A stretch of DNA of 64,000 bases from Aestuariivirga litoralis. Its GTDB lineage: Bacteria; Pseudomonadota; Alphaproteobacteria; Rhizobiales; Aestuariivirgaceae. The translations under genes and the position numbers were made by a program. This document shows positions 1-8,727 of the stretch, in pieces (position 1 is the stretch's first letter; the number at the start of each line of letters is the position of its first letter). The stretch lies in NCBI RefSeq assembly GCF_003234965.1, contig NZ_QKVK01000003.1, positions 124,001 to 188,000 on the forward strand, in the 5' to 3' direction. The notes beneath the pieces are model-generated. The model was not told the DNA's origin. It ran no database searches and saw nothing but the letters and a program-made list of their open reading frames with translations.

Positions 1-8
1 GAAACGCC

Positions 9-1424
9 TCAGGGGCGCAGCCGGGGAATGACGGTGGCCTGACCGTCGATGGTCAGCACCGTGCCGGGCTTCAGCGCCACGGCCGCCGGCTTCGCTGCCA
101 CGGGCTGGGGCGGCTTGGCCTGGGGCTTCGGCACCACGGCCACAACGGTGGGCGCCGGTGCTGGCTCCGCCGCCGCAGGGGGCGGCTCCGGCGCAGCTGT
201 TTCGGCGGCGGGGGGCTGCGCTGCAGGGCCGTCCGGCGCAGGCGCAACATCCGCCAACGGCGCCTCCGCGGCATTGCCGCCAGGCGGCGCCGGAACCGGG
301 GTCGCGGCGGCGGGCGGCGTGGCATCGGGCGTCGGCGCAGCGGAGGCGTCTGCCTCGCCCTCGTCCGCGGCGGCGGCTGCCGCGGCGTTGCCGGCGATCT
401 GGCGCCAGTTCTTCACGTTGCGGTTATGCTCTTCCAGCGTCGCCGCGAAGGCATGGCCGCCGGTGCCATCGGCCACGAAATAGAGCTTGTCGGTGTCTTC
501 CGGATTGAGCACCGCTTCCAGCGCCGCGCGGCCGGGATTGGCGATGGGGCCGGGCGGCAGGCCCTTGATGCGATAGGTGTTGTAGGGCGTGGCGGTGTCG
601 ATGTCGGCGCGCGTCAGCGGCCGGTCGAGCCGGCCCTTGCCGCCCACGATGCCATAGATGATGGTGGGGTCCGACTGCAGCCGCATGCCCTTCTCGAGCC
701 GGTTGATGAACACTGACGCGATCACCGGCCGCTCGTCGGCCTCTGCGGTTTCCTTCTCCACGATGGAGGCGAGCGTCACCGCCTGTTCCGGCGTCTCGAT
801 CACCGGCACGGGCTTGCGCGCCGCCCAGAGTTCGGCGAGCAGCTTGGCCTGCGCCGCCTGCATGTCGGCGACCAGTTTCTGGCGCGTCATGCCGCGGCGG
901 AACACATAGGTGTCCGGCAGGATCGAGCCTTCCGGCGGCACCGCGGCGGGATCGCCCGTCAGCACCTCGTTGGCGTTGACGCGGTCCACCGCCATCTGGC
1001 TGGTGAAGCCCTCCGGGATCGAGATCTTGTAGGTGACGGCCTTGCCGCTGGCGAGAAGCGCCATCACCTCGGCCATCGTCGCTCCCTTCGGGAAGGCATA
1101 TTCGCCAGCCTTCAGCCGGGCGCGCTGGCCGGTGGCCTGCGCCATGAGCGCGAAGATGCGGCCGTTGGACACGATGCCGTTCTGCTGCAGCACCTCGCCG
1201 ATCTCCGTGACCGACTGGCCCGGCGCCACCATGAATACCTTGTCCTCGGCCAGCGGGCCGGGGGCGGTGAATTCGCCATAGGCAAAAAAGCCTGCGATTG
1301 CAGCGATGACCAGTCCGGCAAGCAGCAGCAGGAAGGTCCAGCCCAACACGCGCGAGATCGCCGAACGCCGTTGCCGGGCGTGGCGGGGTCCGGGCACTTT
1401 CACGCTGGGCTGCGTTGCTGCCAA
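9..1424 (-). CDS. mltG: Endolytic murein transglycosylase MltG (YceG family)
   Basis: Inner-membrane lytic transglycosylase that cleaves nascent peptidoglycan strands and so limits glycan length. The 471-residue product has a cytoplasmic basic N-terminus, one membrane segment at about residues 27-48, a LysM-like part, and the YceG catalytic domain with the family motif ASIVEKET; by family knowledge E223 is the catalytic glutamate. The start is TTG, supported by a strong GGAGG seven bases upstream; no ATG fits better. The gene follows fabF by 17 bases, the usual alphaproteobacterial arrangement, and is probably co-transcribed with it. Residues about 345-455 form an Ala/Pro-rich, low-complexity tail beyond the catalytic domain, followed by a short ordered-looking end. 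E. coli MltG has no such tail. Confidence 0.95.
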   Translation of the reverse strand: MAATQPSVKVPGPRHARQRRSAISRVLGWTFLLLLAGLVIAAIAGFFAYGEFTAPGPLAEDKVFMVAPGQSVTEIGEVLQQNGIVSNGRIFALMAQATGQRARLKAGEYAFPKGATMAEVMALLASGKAVTYKISIPEGFTSQMAVDRVNANEVLTGDPAAVPPEGSILPDTYVFRRGMTRQKLVADMQAAQAKLLAELWAARKPVPVIETPEQAVTLASIVEKETAEADERPVIASVFINRLEKGMRLQSDPTIIYGIVGGKGRLDRPLTRADIDTATPYNTYRIKGLPPGPIANPGRAALEAVLNPEDTDKLYFVADGTGGHAFAATLEEHNRNVKNWRQIAGNAAAAAAADEGEADASAAPTPDATPPAAATPVPAPPGGNAAEAPLADVAPAPDGPAAQPPAAETAAPEPPPAAAEPAPAPTVVAVVPKPQAKPPQPVAAKPAAVALKPGTVLTIDGQATVIPRLRP

Positions 1425-1441
1425 CCTGTCTCCTCCGCGCC

Positions 1442-2707
1442 TCAGGCCGCGAAGCGGCGCATGATCAGTGAAGCGTTGGTACCACCAAAACCAAAGGAAT
1501 TCGACAGAACTGTGTTGATCTCTTTCTTCTTCGCCTGCTTCGGCACCAGGTCGATCCGCGTCTCGACGGAGGGATTGTCGAGGTTGATCGTGGGCGGCGC
1601 CACATTGTCCCGGATGGCAAGGATCGAGAAGATCGCCTCCACCGCGCCCGCCGCGCCCAGCAGATGCCCGATCGACGACTTGGTGGACGACATGGTGAGA
1701 TCCGCCGTGCGGTTGCCCATCAGGCGCTCGACGGCGCGCAGCTCGATCTCGTCGCCCAGCGGCGTCGAGGTGCCATGGGCGTTCACATAGTCGATCTCAT
1801 GCGCCTGCAGGCCGGCGCGCTTCAAGGCGTTGGTCATGCAGCGATAGGCGCCGTCGCCGTCGGATGACGGCGCGGTGACGTGATAGGCATCGCCCGACAT
1901 GCCATAGCCCACGACCTCGGCATAGATCCTGGCACCGCGCGCCCTGGCATGCTCCAGCTCCTCGAGCACCACGACGCCTGCGCCCTCGCCCATCACGAAG
2001 CCATCGCGGTCCTTGTCATAGGGGCGGGACGCCTTCTCCGGCGTGTCGTTGAACTTGGTGGCCAGCGCCTTGCAGGCAATGAAGCCGCCGATGCCGATGC
2101 GGCAGATCGCCGACTCGGCGCCGCCCGCCACCATGATGTCGGCATCGTCGAGCGCGATGAGGCGCGCCGCATCGCCGATGGCATGCGAGCCGGTGGAGCA
2201 GGCGGTGACCACAGAATGATTGGGGCCCTTCAGCCCGAATTCGATTGAGACGAGACCCGAGGCGAGGTTGATCAGCGAGCCCGGGATGAAGAACGGGCTG
2301 ATGCGGCGCGGCCCCTTCTCGTTCATCAGCGTGGTGGTGTCGGCGATGTTGGAAAGCCCGCCGATGCCCGACCCGATCAGCGCGCCGGCGCGGTATTTCT
2401 CGTCCTCGGTCTTGAGCTCGACGCCTGAATCCTTCATCGCCTGCTTGGCGGCGGCCATGGCATAGATCAGGAAGTCGTCGTAGCGGCGGATTTCCTTGGG
2501 GTCCATCCACTGCTCGGCGTTGAAGGTGCCGTTCGTGCCGTCGCCCCGCGGGATTTCGCAGGCGATCTGGCAGGACATGTCGGAGGCATCGAAGCGGGTG
2601 ATCCTGCCGCCGGCCGACTGGCCCGCGAGGAGTCGCTGCCAGGTCTCGTCCACGCCGCAGGCGAGCGGGGAAACCATACCAAGTCCGGTGACGACGACAC
2701 GGCGCAT
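1442..2707 (-). CDS. fabF: 3-oxoacyl-[acyl-carrier-protein] synthase II
   Basis: Condensing enzyme of fatty acid elongation: it joins malonyl-ACP to acyl-ACP in the cytoplasm. The 421-residue product has the KAS nucleophile C170 in the motif VVTACSTG, the two catalytic histidines in NAHGTSTPLGD and SSIGHLLGAAG, the STKSS lysine, and the C-terminal glycine-rich FGFGGTNAS loop. Length and motifs are those of FabF rather than FabB or FabH. It lies 105 bases downstream of acpP on the same strand and is followed closely by mltG, so acpP-fabF-mltG is probably one transcription unit. Confidence 0.97.
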   Translation of the reverse strand: MRRVVVTGLGMVSPLACGVDETWQRLLAGQSAGGRITRFDASDMSCQIACEIPRGDGTNGTFNAEQWMDPKEIRRYDDFLIYAMAAAKQAMKDSGVELKTEDEKYRAGALIGSGIGGLSNIADTTTLMNEKGPRRISPFFIPGSLINLASGLVSIEFGLKGPNHSVVTACSTGSHAIGDAARLIALDDADIMVAGGAESAICRIGIGGFIACKALATKFNDTPEKASRPYDKDRDGFVMGEGAGVVVLEELEHARARGARIYAEVVGYGMSGDAYHVTAPSSDGDGAYRCMTNALKRAGLQAHEIDYVNAHGTSTPLGDEIELRAVERLMGNRTADLTMSSTKSSIGHLLGAAGAVEAIFSILAIRDNVAPPTINLDNPSVETRIDLVPKQAKKKEINTVLSNSFGFGGTNASLIMRRFAA

Positions 2708-2812
2708 TGAATGCCCTTTCTATACGAAAACGCGGCGGCAGGCTCGAATCTCAGCCTGCCTCCGCGCAGAAACTTCAGGTGATCGCGCCAGAGGCCCGAC
2801 CCGGCGCAGCGA

Positions 2813-3049
2813 TCAGGCGGCGCTCTTTTCGATGAACTTGACGGCGTCGCCGACGGTCTGGATCGACTCGGCGGCGTCATCGGGGATCTCGATGCCGAAC
2901 TCTTCCTCGAAGGCCATGACCAGCTCGACCGTGTCGAGGCTGTCCGCGCCGAGGTCGTCGATGAAGCTCGCTTCCGCCTTCACCTTGTCGGCATCAACGC
3001 CGAGATGTTCGACGACGATCTTCTTCACCCGCTCAGCAACATCACTCAT
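2813..3049 (-). CDS. acpP: Acyl carrier protein
   Basis: Small acidic carrier of growing acyl chains. The 78-residue protein carries the phosphopantetheine attachment site as Ser37 in [12 protein letters not shown] and ends KFIEKSAA. A longer open frame extends upstream, but the start at MSDVAER gives the standard ACP length; an ATG two codons earlier (MTMSDV) is a possible alternative. It stands between fabF and, beyond an opposing DUF4893 gene, fabG. Because of that insert it needs its own promoter, and a candidate lies about 80-110 bases upstream. Confidence 0.98.
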   Translation of the reverse strand: MSDVAERVKKIVVEHLGVDADKVKAEASFIDDLGADSLDTVELVMAFEEEFGIEIPDDAAESIQTVGDAVKFIEKSAA

Positions 3050-3129
3050 TGTCATTTCGTCCTTGGTTGTTTTCTCTTGTATCAGGCAGGACAGCAGGAC
3101 CCCCTGCGGCCCCCCACACGCCGGGGGTT

Positions 3130-3157
3130 TCCCTAGCACAATTCGCAGGCACGTCAA
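3130..3157 (-). promoter_or_regulatory. Candidate sigma-70 promoter for acpP
   Basis: On the minus strand TTGACG (3152-3157) is followed after 16 bases by TAGGGA (3130-3135), giving a leader of roughly 75 nucleotides before the acpP start. The -35 element is good and the -10 weak. A promoter is expected here because the upstream fab gene is separated from acpP by an opposing gene. This is a by-eye match only. Confidence 0.4.
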
Positions 3158-3235
3158 AAGGGGCTTGGTGAAGGCCGTGCAGCGCAGTTTCAGGCAGGGG
3201 TTGCGTTCAGGCCTGCGGTTTGGCAGCCTGCCGCC

Positions 3236-3814
3236 ATGCGCAAAATCGTTTTCATCATCCTGGCCCTCGCCACCGCGCCAGCCCTGGCACTGGCCGACGG
3301 CGCTCTCGACAAGCGCTTGACACCATTCGATAAAGACCGCCTGGCGAAACTTGACGCCACGGTCGCTTCGGCCCTTGCCGAAGCCCGCGCCGGGGGCACC
3401 CCCGAGGACGTCGCCATCCTCGATGCCGCGCTGGCCGGAACGGCCCTGCCGCTGGCTGAAGGCTATGACCCCAACGGTGCCTGGAAGTGCCGCACCATCA
3501 AGGCGGGCGGCACGCTGCCGCTCACCGTCTATCCGTGGTTTGCCTGCCGCATCAGCGAGGATGGGGCGGGCTGGCAACTCGAAAAGCTCACCGGCTCGCA
3601 ACGCACTAGGGGCATGTTCTACACGCTGTCGGCGACCCGCCTCGCCTATCTCGGCGCGGGCTACGTCAACGGCGAGAAGCCGCGCAGCTACGGACAGGAC
3701 CCGAAGGAGAACCAGGTTGCCATCGTCGAACGGCGGGGCAGGAACAAGCTCGTCTTCCTGTTCCCCGCGCCGCAGTACGAATCGAAGCTCGACATTCTGG
3801 TGATGGAGCGCTGA
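3236..3814 (+). CDS. Secreted DUF4893 domain protein
   Basis: Protein of unknown function, 192 residues. It begins with a clear signal peptide (positively charged start, hydrophobic stretch, likely cleavage after ALALA near residue 20), so the mature part is probably periplasmic. The rest resembles DUF4893 proteins, with the pattern GAWKCRTIK, two cysteines (WKC and FAC) that could form a disulfide, and an ending in which a short beta-rich segment follows NKLVFLFP. It is transcribed against its neighbours, between acpP and fabG, and converges with fabG (43-base gap). Nothing around it suggests a role; its position inside the fab cluster looks like an insertion. Confidence 0.85.
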   Translation: MRKIVFIILALATAPALALADGALDKRLTPFDKDRLAKLDATVASALAEARAGGTPEDVAILDAALAGTALPLAEGYDPNGAWKCRTIKAGGTLPLTVYPWFACRISEDGAGWQLEKLTGSQRTRGMFYTLSATRLAYLGAGYVNGEKPRSYGQDPKENQVAIVERRGRNKLVFLFPAPQYESKLDILVMER

Positions 3815-3857
3815 GGGCGTGCCGTCCTCTCCCGCAGGACGGGAGAAGACATGAGGT

Positions 3858-4598
3858 TCAGATCATCGCCATGCCGCCATTGACGTGCAGCGTCTGGCCG
3901 GTCACGTAGCCGGCTTCGTCGGAGGCGAGATAGAGCACCGCCGCCGCCACATCCTCCGGCGTGCCGAGCTTGCCGGCGGGCACGCGGCCAAGGATCATTT
4001 CCTTCTGCTTGTCGTTCAGCACGTCGGTCATCGGCGTGGCGATGAAGCCGGGCGCCACCGCATTGACGGTGACGTTGCGCGCCGCGAGTTCCTGCGCCAG
4101 CGACTTGGTGAGGCCGATGACCCCGGCCTTGGAGGCCACGTAATTGGCCTGGCCCGGATTGCCGGTGACGCCCACCACCGAGGTGATGTTGATGATGCGG
4201 CCCTGGCGCTTCTTCATCATGTTGCGCATGGCGGCGCGCGCCAGGCGGAAGGACGCCGTGAGGTTCACGTCGATCACCGCCGACCAGTCCTCGTCCTTCA
4301 TGCGCATGGCAAGGCCATCCTTGGTGATGCCGGCATTGTTGACGAGAATGTCGAGCGCGCCCATGGCGGCTTCCGCCTCGGGCACCAGCTTCTCGACGGC
4401 AGCAGGATCGGACAGGTTGCACGCCAGCACCACCACGCGCTCACCGCCCAGCTGCGCCTTCAGTTCGTCAAGCACATTGGCGCGCGTGCCGGAGATGGCA
4501 ACGGTGGCGCCCGCCTTGTGCAGCGCCTTCGCGATGGCTGCGCCGATGCCACCGGTGGCGCCGGTGACGAGGGCGGTCTTTCCGGTCAAATCGAACAT
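3858..4598 (-). CDS. fabG: 3-oxoacyl-[acyl-carrier-protein] reductase
   Basis: NADPH-dependent ketoreductase of fatty acid elongation, a short-chain dehydrogenase of 246 residues. Visible are the cofactor motif TGATGGIG (residues 12-19), NNAG at 87-90, and the catalytic set N112, S140, Y153 and K157. The start at MFDLTGK was chosen over a longer frame because it fits family length and has an AGGGA ribosome site. It follows fabD by only four bases, so fabD-fabG is an operon. A small hairpin at 3828-3846, without a T-run, lies between its stop and the converging DUF4893 gene. Confidence 0.96.
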   Translation of the reverse strand: MFDLTGKTALVTGATGGIGAAIAKALHKAGATVAISGTRANVLDELKAQLGGERVVVLACNLSDPAAVEKLVPEAEAAMGALDILVNNAGITKDGLAMRMKDEDWSAVIDVNLTASFRLARAAMRNMMKKRQGRIINITSVVGVTGNPGQANYVASKAGVIGLTKSLAQELAARNVTVNAVAPGFIATPMTDVLNDKQKEMILGRVPAGKLGTPEDVAAAVLYLASDEAGYVTGQTLHVNGGMAMI

Positions 4599-4602
4599 GG
4601 TC

Positions 4603-5550
4603 CTATCCCTTGATCTGGGCCGCCGCGGCGGCAATGTCGTCGGCTGAGTTGATGGCGAAGGCGGTGGCTTCGGGCGCGTTCTTCTTGGAGAGGCCGGTGA
4701 GCACCTTGCCCGCCCCGATCTCGTAGAAGCGCGTCACACCCTGCGCCGCCATGTAGGCCACGCACTCGCGCCAGCGCACGGTGCCGGTGACCTGGGCGAC
4801 CAGGCTCTCGCGGATCGCGGCCGGATCGGTGAGCGGGAGCGCACCGACATTGGCGACGACCGGCACCACCGGCGCCTTCATCGTCACGCTGGCCAGCGCC
4901 TCGGCCATCACCTCCGCCGCGGGCTGCATCAGGGCGCAGTGGAAGGGCGCGGAGACCGGCAGCATCACCGCGCGCTTGGCACCCTTGGCCTTGGCGATCT
5001 CGGCGCAGCGCTCGACGGCGGCCTTCGAGCCGGAGACGACCACCTGCCCGTCGCTGTTGTCATTGGCCGCCTGGCACACGTCGCCCTGGGCGGCCTCGGC
5101 CGCCGCCGCGGCGGCGGTGGCGAAGTCGAGCCCCAGAAGCGCAGCCATGGCGCCGGTGCCGACCGGGGTGGCGCTCTGCATCGCCTGCCCGCGCGTCTTG
5201 AGCAGCCGCGCCGCATCGGCGAGCGTGAAGGTCCGAGCCGCCGCGAGGGCCGAATACTCACCCAGCGAGTGCCCCGCCACGAAGCTGGCCGCATTGGCCA
5301 CGGTGATGCCGTGCTCGGCCTCGAGCACGCGGATCACCGCCATCGACACGGCCATCAGTGCCGGCTGGGCATTCTCGGTCAGGGTCAGTTCGGCCTCGGG
5401 GCCTTCCCACATCAGCATCGAAAGCTTCTGGCCCAGCGCCGCATCGACCTCCTCGAAGACGGCGCGCGCCGAAGCGAAGGTTTCGGCCAGGCTCTTGCCC
5501 ATGCCGACAGCCTGGCTGCCCTGCCCGGGGAACATGAAGGCCGTTGTCAT
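4603..5550 (-). CDS. fabD: Malonyl-CoA:ACP transacylase
   Basis: Loads malonate from CoA onto ACP to feed fatty acid elongation. The 315-residue product starts MTTAFMFPGQGSQ and has the nucleophile S95 in GHSLGE and the catalytic His in SAPFHCALM. Two adjacent ATG codons (5553 and 5550) are possible; the second has GAGG at seven bases and gives the usual start. It is the first gene of the fabD-fabG pair and diverges from a threonine-dehydratase-like gene 100 bases away. Confidence 0.96.
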   Translation of the reverse strand: MTTAFMFPGQGSQAVGMGKSLAETFASARAVFEEVDAALGQKLSMLMWEGPEAELTLTENAQPALMAVSMAVIRVLEAEHGITVANAASFVAGHSLGEYSALAAARTFTLADAARLLKTRGQAMQSATPVGTGAMAALLGLDFATAAAAAAEAAQGDVCQAANDNSDGQVVVSGSKAAVERCAEIAKAKGAKRAVMLPVSAPFHCALMQPAAEVMAEALASVTMKAPVVPVVANVGALPLTDPAAIRESLVAQVTGTVRWRECVAYMAAQGVTRFYEIGAGKVLTGLSKKNAPEATAFAINSADDIAAAAAQIKG

Positions 5551-5650
5551 CATCAATCCTCGCGTGATTCCGGTGTTCGGGCGCACGAAACATGCGGCGG
5601 GCCGTGAGTCAAGGTTGACCGTTCCGGGCGGATCGGCCTTACTCGGCCGC

Positions 5651-6616
5651 ATGTACACCGCCGATGAGCTCGAACAGGCCAGCCGCATCGTCTATGCCGC
5701 CATGCCGCCCACCCCGCAATATGCCTGGCCGCTCCTCAGGGAGGCGACCGGCTGCGAGACCTGGGTGAAGCACGAGAACCACACCCCCACCGGCGCCTTC
5801 AAGGTGCGGGGCGGCCTCGTGCACATGAAGCTGAGGAAGGACCGCGGCGAGACCAGCGGCATCATCTCGGCCACCCGCGGCAACCACGGCCAGTCGCTCC
5901 CCTTCGCCGCTGCGCGCGTCGGCATCAGGACGACCATCGTCTGCCCCGTCGGCAATTCGCCCGAGAAGAACGCCGCGATGCGGGCCCTGGGCGCCGAGCT
6001 GATCGAGACCGGCCACGACTTCGACGCGGCGCGCGAGACCGCGATGGAGATCGCGCAGGCCCGCGGCCTCGACTTCATCCCCTCCTTCGGCAAGGAGCTG
6101 GTGATGGGGGTGACGACCTATGCCCATGAGCTGTTCCGCGCGGCGGGGGAACTCGACGCCGTCTACGTGCCCATCGGCATGGGCTCCGGCATCGTGGGCA
6201 CCATTGCGGCGCGCGACATGCTGGGGCTGAAGACGAAGGTGATCGGCGTCGTCGCCGAAGGGGCCAATGCCGTGGCCCTGTCCTTCGCCGCAGGCAAGCC
6301 CGTGTCGACCAACAGTGCAACGAGCTTCGCCGACGGCATGGCGGTGCGCGTCGTCAACCCGGAGGCCTTCGCCCATATCAAGACTGGCGTGGACCGCATC
6401 GTCACCGTGAGCGACGACGAGATCGCCGAGGCCGTGCGCCTCTACTTCCGCTGCTGTCACACCATCGCCGAAGGGGCGGGTGCCGCACCACTCGCGGCGC
6501 TGGTGCAGGAGCGCGAGGCGATGAGGGGGCAGCGCGTCGGCGTCATCCTGTCCGGCGGCAACATCGACATGCCGAAGTTTGCCACGGTGCTGGAAGGCAG
6601 GACGCCGGCGGCGTGA
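5651..6616 (+). CDS. Threonine dehydratase-like PLP enzyme
   Basis: Fold-type II PLP enzyme of the serine/threonine dehydratase family; such enzymes convert threonine to 2-oxobutanoate and ammonia. In the 321-residue protein the PLP lysine is K51 in TGAFKVRGG, the phosphate-binding loop is seen as GMGSGIVG, and SGGNID lies near the end. There is no C-terminal ACT domain, so it is the short catabolic type without isoleucine feedback. The start ATG at 5651 was chosen because the longer frame runs antisense through fabD. It converges with the next operon (four-base gap). Substrate cannot be told from sequence: serine, threonine, hydroxyaspartate and similar amino acids are all used in this family. 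Confidence 0.85.
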   Translation: MYTADELEQASRIVYAAMPPTPQYAWPLLREATGCETWVKHENHTPTGAFKVRGGLVHMKLRKDRGETSGIISATRGNHGQSLPFAAARVGIRTTIVCPVGNSPEKNAAMRALGAELIETGHDFDAARETAMEIAQARGLDFIPSFGKELVMGVTTYAHELFRAAGELDAVYVPIGMGSGIVGTIAARDMLGLKTKVIGVVAEGANAVALSFAAGKPVSTNSATSFADGMAVRVVNPEAFAHIKTGVDRIVTVSDDEIAEAVRLYFRCCHTIAEGAGAAPLAALVQEREAMRGQRVGVILSGGNIDMPKFATVLEGRTPAA

Positions 6617-6620
6617 GGCG

Positions 6621-7367
6621 TCACATGGTGACGGACAGCCCGCCATCCACCGCCAGCACATGGCCGTTGACGTAGGCTGCGGCATCGGACGCGAGGAACA
6701 CCACGGCGCCACCAAGCTCTTCCGGCCGCGCCCAGCGCCCCGCCGGGGTGCGGCCTTCGACCCAGGCGTTGAACACCTTGTCGTCCAGCAGCGCCGTGTT
6801 CATCTCCGTCGCGAAGTAGCCGGGGGCTATGGCGTTGACGGTGATGCCGGTACGGCCGAGCTCCGCCGCCATGGAGCGCGTCAACCCGTGCAGCCCGGCC
6901 TTGGCTGCCACATAGGCGTGGATCGTCGGCCGAGCGAGAATGCCCGCGATCGACCCCGTATTGATGATGCGGCCATGCCGGTTGGGCAGCATCAGCCGCA
7001 CTGCATCCCGCGCCAGCCGGAAGCACGAGGACAGGTTGACGCTGATCACCCGGTCGAAATCCGCGTCCTCCCAGTCGGTAATCGGGCGGCGGTGCTGGAT
7101 GCCGGCATTGTTGACGAGGATGTCCAGCTTGCCATGCTGCGCCGCCACGCCTTCCAGTGCGGCGCGAGCGGCTTTCGCATCCGTCACGTCGAAGGCCAGC
7201 GGCACAGCGCCGATCTTCGCAGCGGCTGCGGCCAGCTCGTCCGCATTGCGGGCATTGGCGATGACCTTGGCGCCATTCTCCGCCAGCGCCCTGGCCATGG
7301 CGAAGCCCAGGCCGCGCGAGGCGCCGGTGACCAGCGCCACCCGGCCTTCGAGCGAGAAGGGGTTCAC
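6621..7367 (-). CDS. SDR-family oxidoreductase, gluconate 5-dehydrogenase-like
   Basis: Classical short-chain dehydrogenase of 248 residues. It shows TGASRGLG at the cofactor site, NNAG at 86-89, and the catalytic residues N111, S139, Y152 and K156, so it should be an active NAD(P)-dependent alcohol or ketone oxidoreductase. The overall pattern, including the ARPTIHAY segment, resembles gluconate 5-dehydrogenase (IdnO) proteins, but SDR substrates are poorly predicted by sequence. It is the last gene of a four-gene operon; its start overlaps the stop of the preceding gene by four bases. An oxidation or reduction step in a catabolic route is the likely role. Confidence 0.85.
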   Translation of the reverse strand: MNPFSLEGRVALVTGASRGLGFAMARALAENGAKVIANARNADELAAAAAKIGAVPLAFDVTDAKAARAALEGVAAQHGKLDILVNNAGIQHRRPITDWEDADFDRVISVNLSSCFRLARDAVRLMLPNRHGRIINTGSIAGILARPTIHAYVAAKAGLHGLTRSMAAELGRTGITVNAIAPGYFATEMNTALLDDKVFNAWVEGRTPAGRWARPEELGGAVVFLASDAAAYVNGHVLAVDGGLSVTM

Positions 7368-8257
7368 GGCTTCACGCCATTCACCTTCATCAGCACGTCG
7401 ATGAGGCGCGGAATGAAGCGTTCGCCATAGCCCATGTTGTCGGCCATCACGGTGATCTGGTGCGCCGTCTCGGCGAGGAAGGAGGTGGCGGGAAGCTGCT
7501 CCGTCATGTTGGTGTAGTAGCGCAGGTCCTTGCGCGCGTTGCGGATGGCGAACTGCGCCGAGGTGTCGTCATTGTGGAGCGGCACGTTGATGAGCCGCCC
7601 GAACATCACCGAGGCCGCACCCCCCGCCATGACGATGTCCTTGAGCGCCTGCATGTCGACACCCGCCTTGGCGGCGACGGTGATCGCCTCCGCCGCCACG
7701 GCGGCGTGACAGATCGACAGGAAGTTGTTGATGAGCTTCAGCTGGTGCGCCGAACCGACGCCGCCGGCATGGACGATCGTGTCGGCGAAGCAGTCGAGCA
7801 CCGGGCGGATCCTGGCGATCACCTCCGCCGGGCCGCCGGTCATCAGCCCGAGCTTGCCGGCCTCGGCCTCCTTCGGGGTGCGGGTCATCGGCGTATCGAC
7901 GAAGTGGCCGCCCTTGGCCTCGATGTCGGCCGCGAGGCGCTTGGTGGAATCGGGCTCCGCCGTCGAACAGTCGGCGATGATGAGACCGGGCCGGACGGCG
8001 TTGATGATGCCGTATTCACCGTGGATGATGTGCTCCACCTGCGGGCTGCCGGTGACGCAGAGGATGACGAGGTCCGACTCCTTGGCGACGGAAAGCGGGT
8101 TGTTGCGCTCATGCGCGCCCCTCGCCACCAGGTCGTCCACCGGCCCCCGCTTCTGGTGCGCCATGACGGTGAGCTGGTAGCCCTTCTCCAGGATGTTCTT
8201 GCCGATGCCGTGGCCCATGAGGCCCACGCCGATGAGGCCGACGCGCTTGATGGTCAT
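7364..8257 (-). CDS. 3-hydroxyisobutyrate dehydrogenase-family oxidoreductase
   Basis: Beta-hydroxyacid dehydrogenase of 297 residues. The N-terminal Rossmann motif GLIGVGLMGHGI and the catalytic lysine K174 in HQLKLINNFL are present, so the enzyme should be active. The substrate loop, DTPMTRTPKEAEAG, departs from the DAPVSGG typical of 3-hydroxyisobutyrate or tartronate semialdehyde enzymes, which argues for another beta-hydroxyacid or a related aldehyde acid. It overlaps both neighbours by four bases, inside the amidohydrolase operon. I infer a step that handles the carbon skeleton left after amine removal by the divergent aminotransferase. Confidence 0.85.
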   Translation of the reverse strand: MTIKRVGLIGVGLMGHGIGKNILEKGYQLTVMAHQKRGPVDDLVARGAHERNNPLSVAKESDLVILCVTGSPQVEHIIHGEYGIINAVRPGLIIADCSTAEPDSTKRLAADIEAKGGHFVDTPMTRTPKEAEAGKLGLMTGGPAEVIARIRPVLDCFADTIVHAGGVGSAHQLKLINNFLSICHAAVAAEAITVAAKAGVDMQALKDIVMAGGAASVMFGRLINVPLHNDDTSAQFAIRNARKDLRYYTNMTEQLPATSFLAETAHQITVMADNMGYGERFIPRLIDVLMKVNGVKP

Positions 8258-8727
8258 GACTGTCCTCCCGCGAATTCCATGAACTTATCCTGCTCCAGAA
8301 TATGGAGCCTGTCTTCCTGCTTCTTGGCGAAGCCGAGGCGGGCATAGAAGCGCTCGGCACCCGTATTGGTCTCGTCCACCTCGAGCTTGATGAACCTGGC
8401 ACCACGCGCGGCGAAGCGCCGGGCGGAGCAGCGCAGCAGGTCAAGCCCCACATTGCGCCCGCGCGCCTCAGGCAGCACGAAGAGGTCGACGACGTAGAGC
8501 CCGGGCGCACCGCGCCAGGTGGAAAAGGTCATCAGGCCGAGGCAGGCACCGATGAGGCGGCCGCCATCATCGGCCACCACCACGTCGATGAGGTCGGAGG
8601 CCTCGCGCAGCCTGTCGCCCGTCAGGGCCGGCACGAAATCCGTGCCGATGTGCTCCGCCAGGCCGCGCACCATGTGGGCCACGGCCTCCGCGTCTTCGGG
8701 GCGCATCGGCCGCACGGCGAGGCTCAT
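8254..8727 (-). CDS. GNAT-family N-acetyltransferase
   Basis: Acetyl-CoA-dependent transferase of 157 residues with the GNAT core: strand VVDLFVLPEARGRNVG gives the acetyl-CoA pyrophosphate loop (R/Q-x-x-G-x-G/A variant RGRNVG), followed by the helix DLLRCSARR and the C-terminal NTGAERFYARLGF typical of the family. The acceptor is not predictable. It lies between a deacetylase-type enzyme and a beta-hydroxyacid dehydrogenase with four-base overlaps on both sides, so it is translated with an amidohydrolase that could reverse its reaction. That pairing suggests an acetylated amine or amino acid intermediate, but this is inference. Confidence 0.85.
   Translation of the reverse strand: MSLAVRPMRPEDAEAVAHMVRGLAEHIGTDFVPALTGDRLREASDLIDVVVADDGGRLIGACLGLMTFSTWRGAPGLYVVDLFVLPEARGRNVGLDLLRCSARRFAARGARFIKLEVDETNTGAERFYARLGFAKKQEDRLHILEQDKFMEFAGGQS

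Noticed and set aside
3050-3601. N-terminal extension of ACP to 262 residues
   Set aside because: The added part is antisense to the DUF4893 gene; ACP is complete at 78 residues.
4781-5650. N-terminal extension of the threonine-dehydratase-like gene to 611 residues
   Set aside because: The added part is antisense to fabD; the family start lies at 5651.
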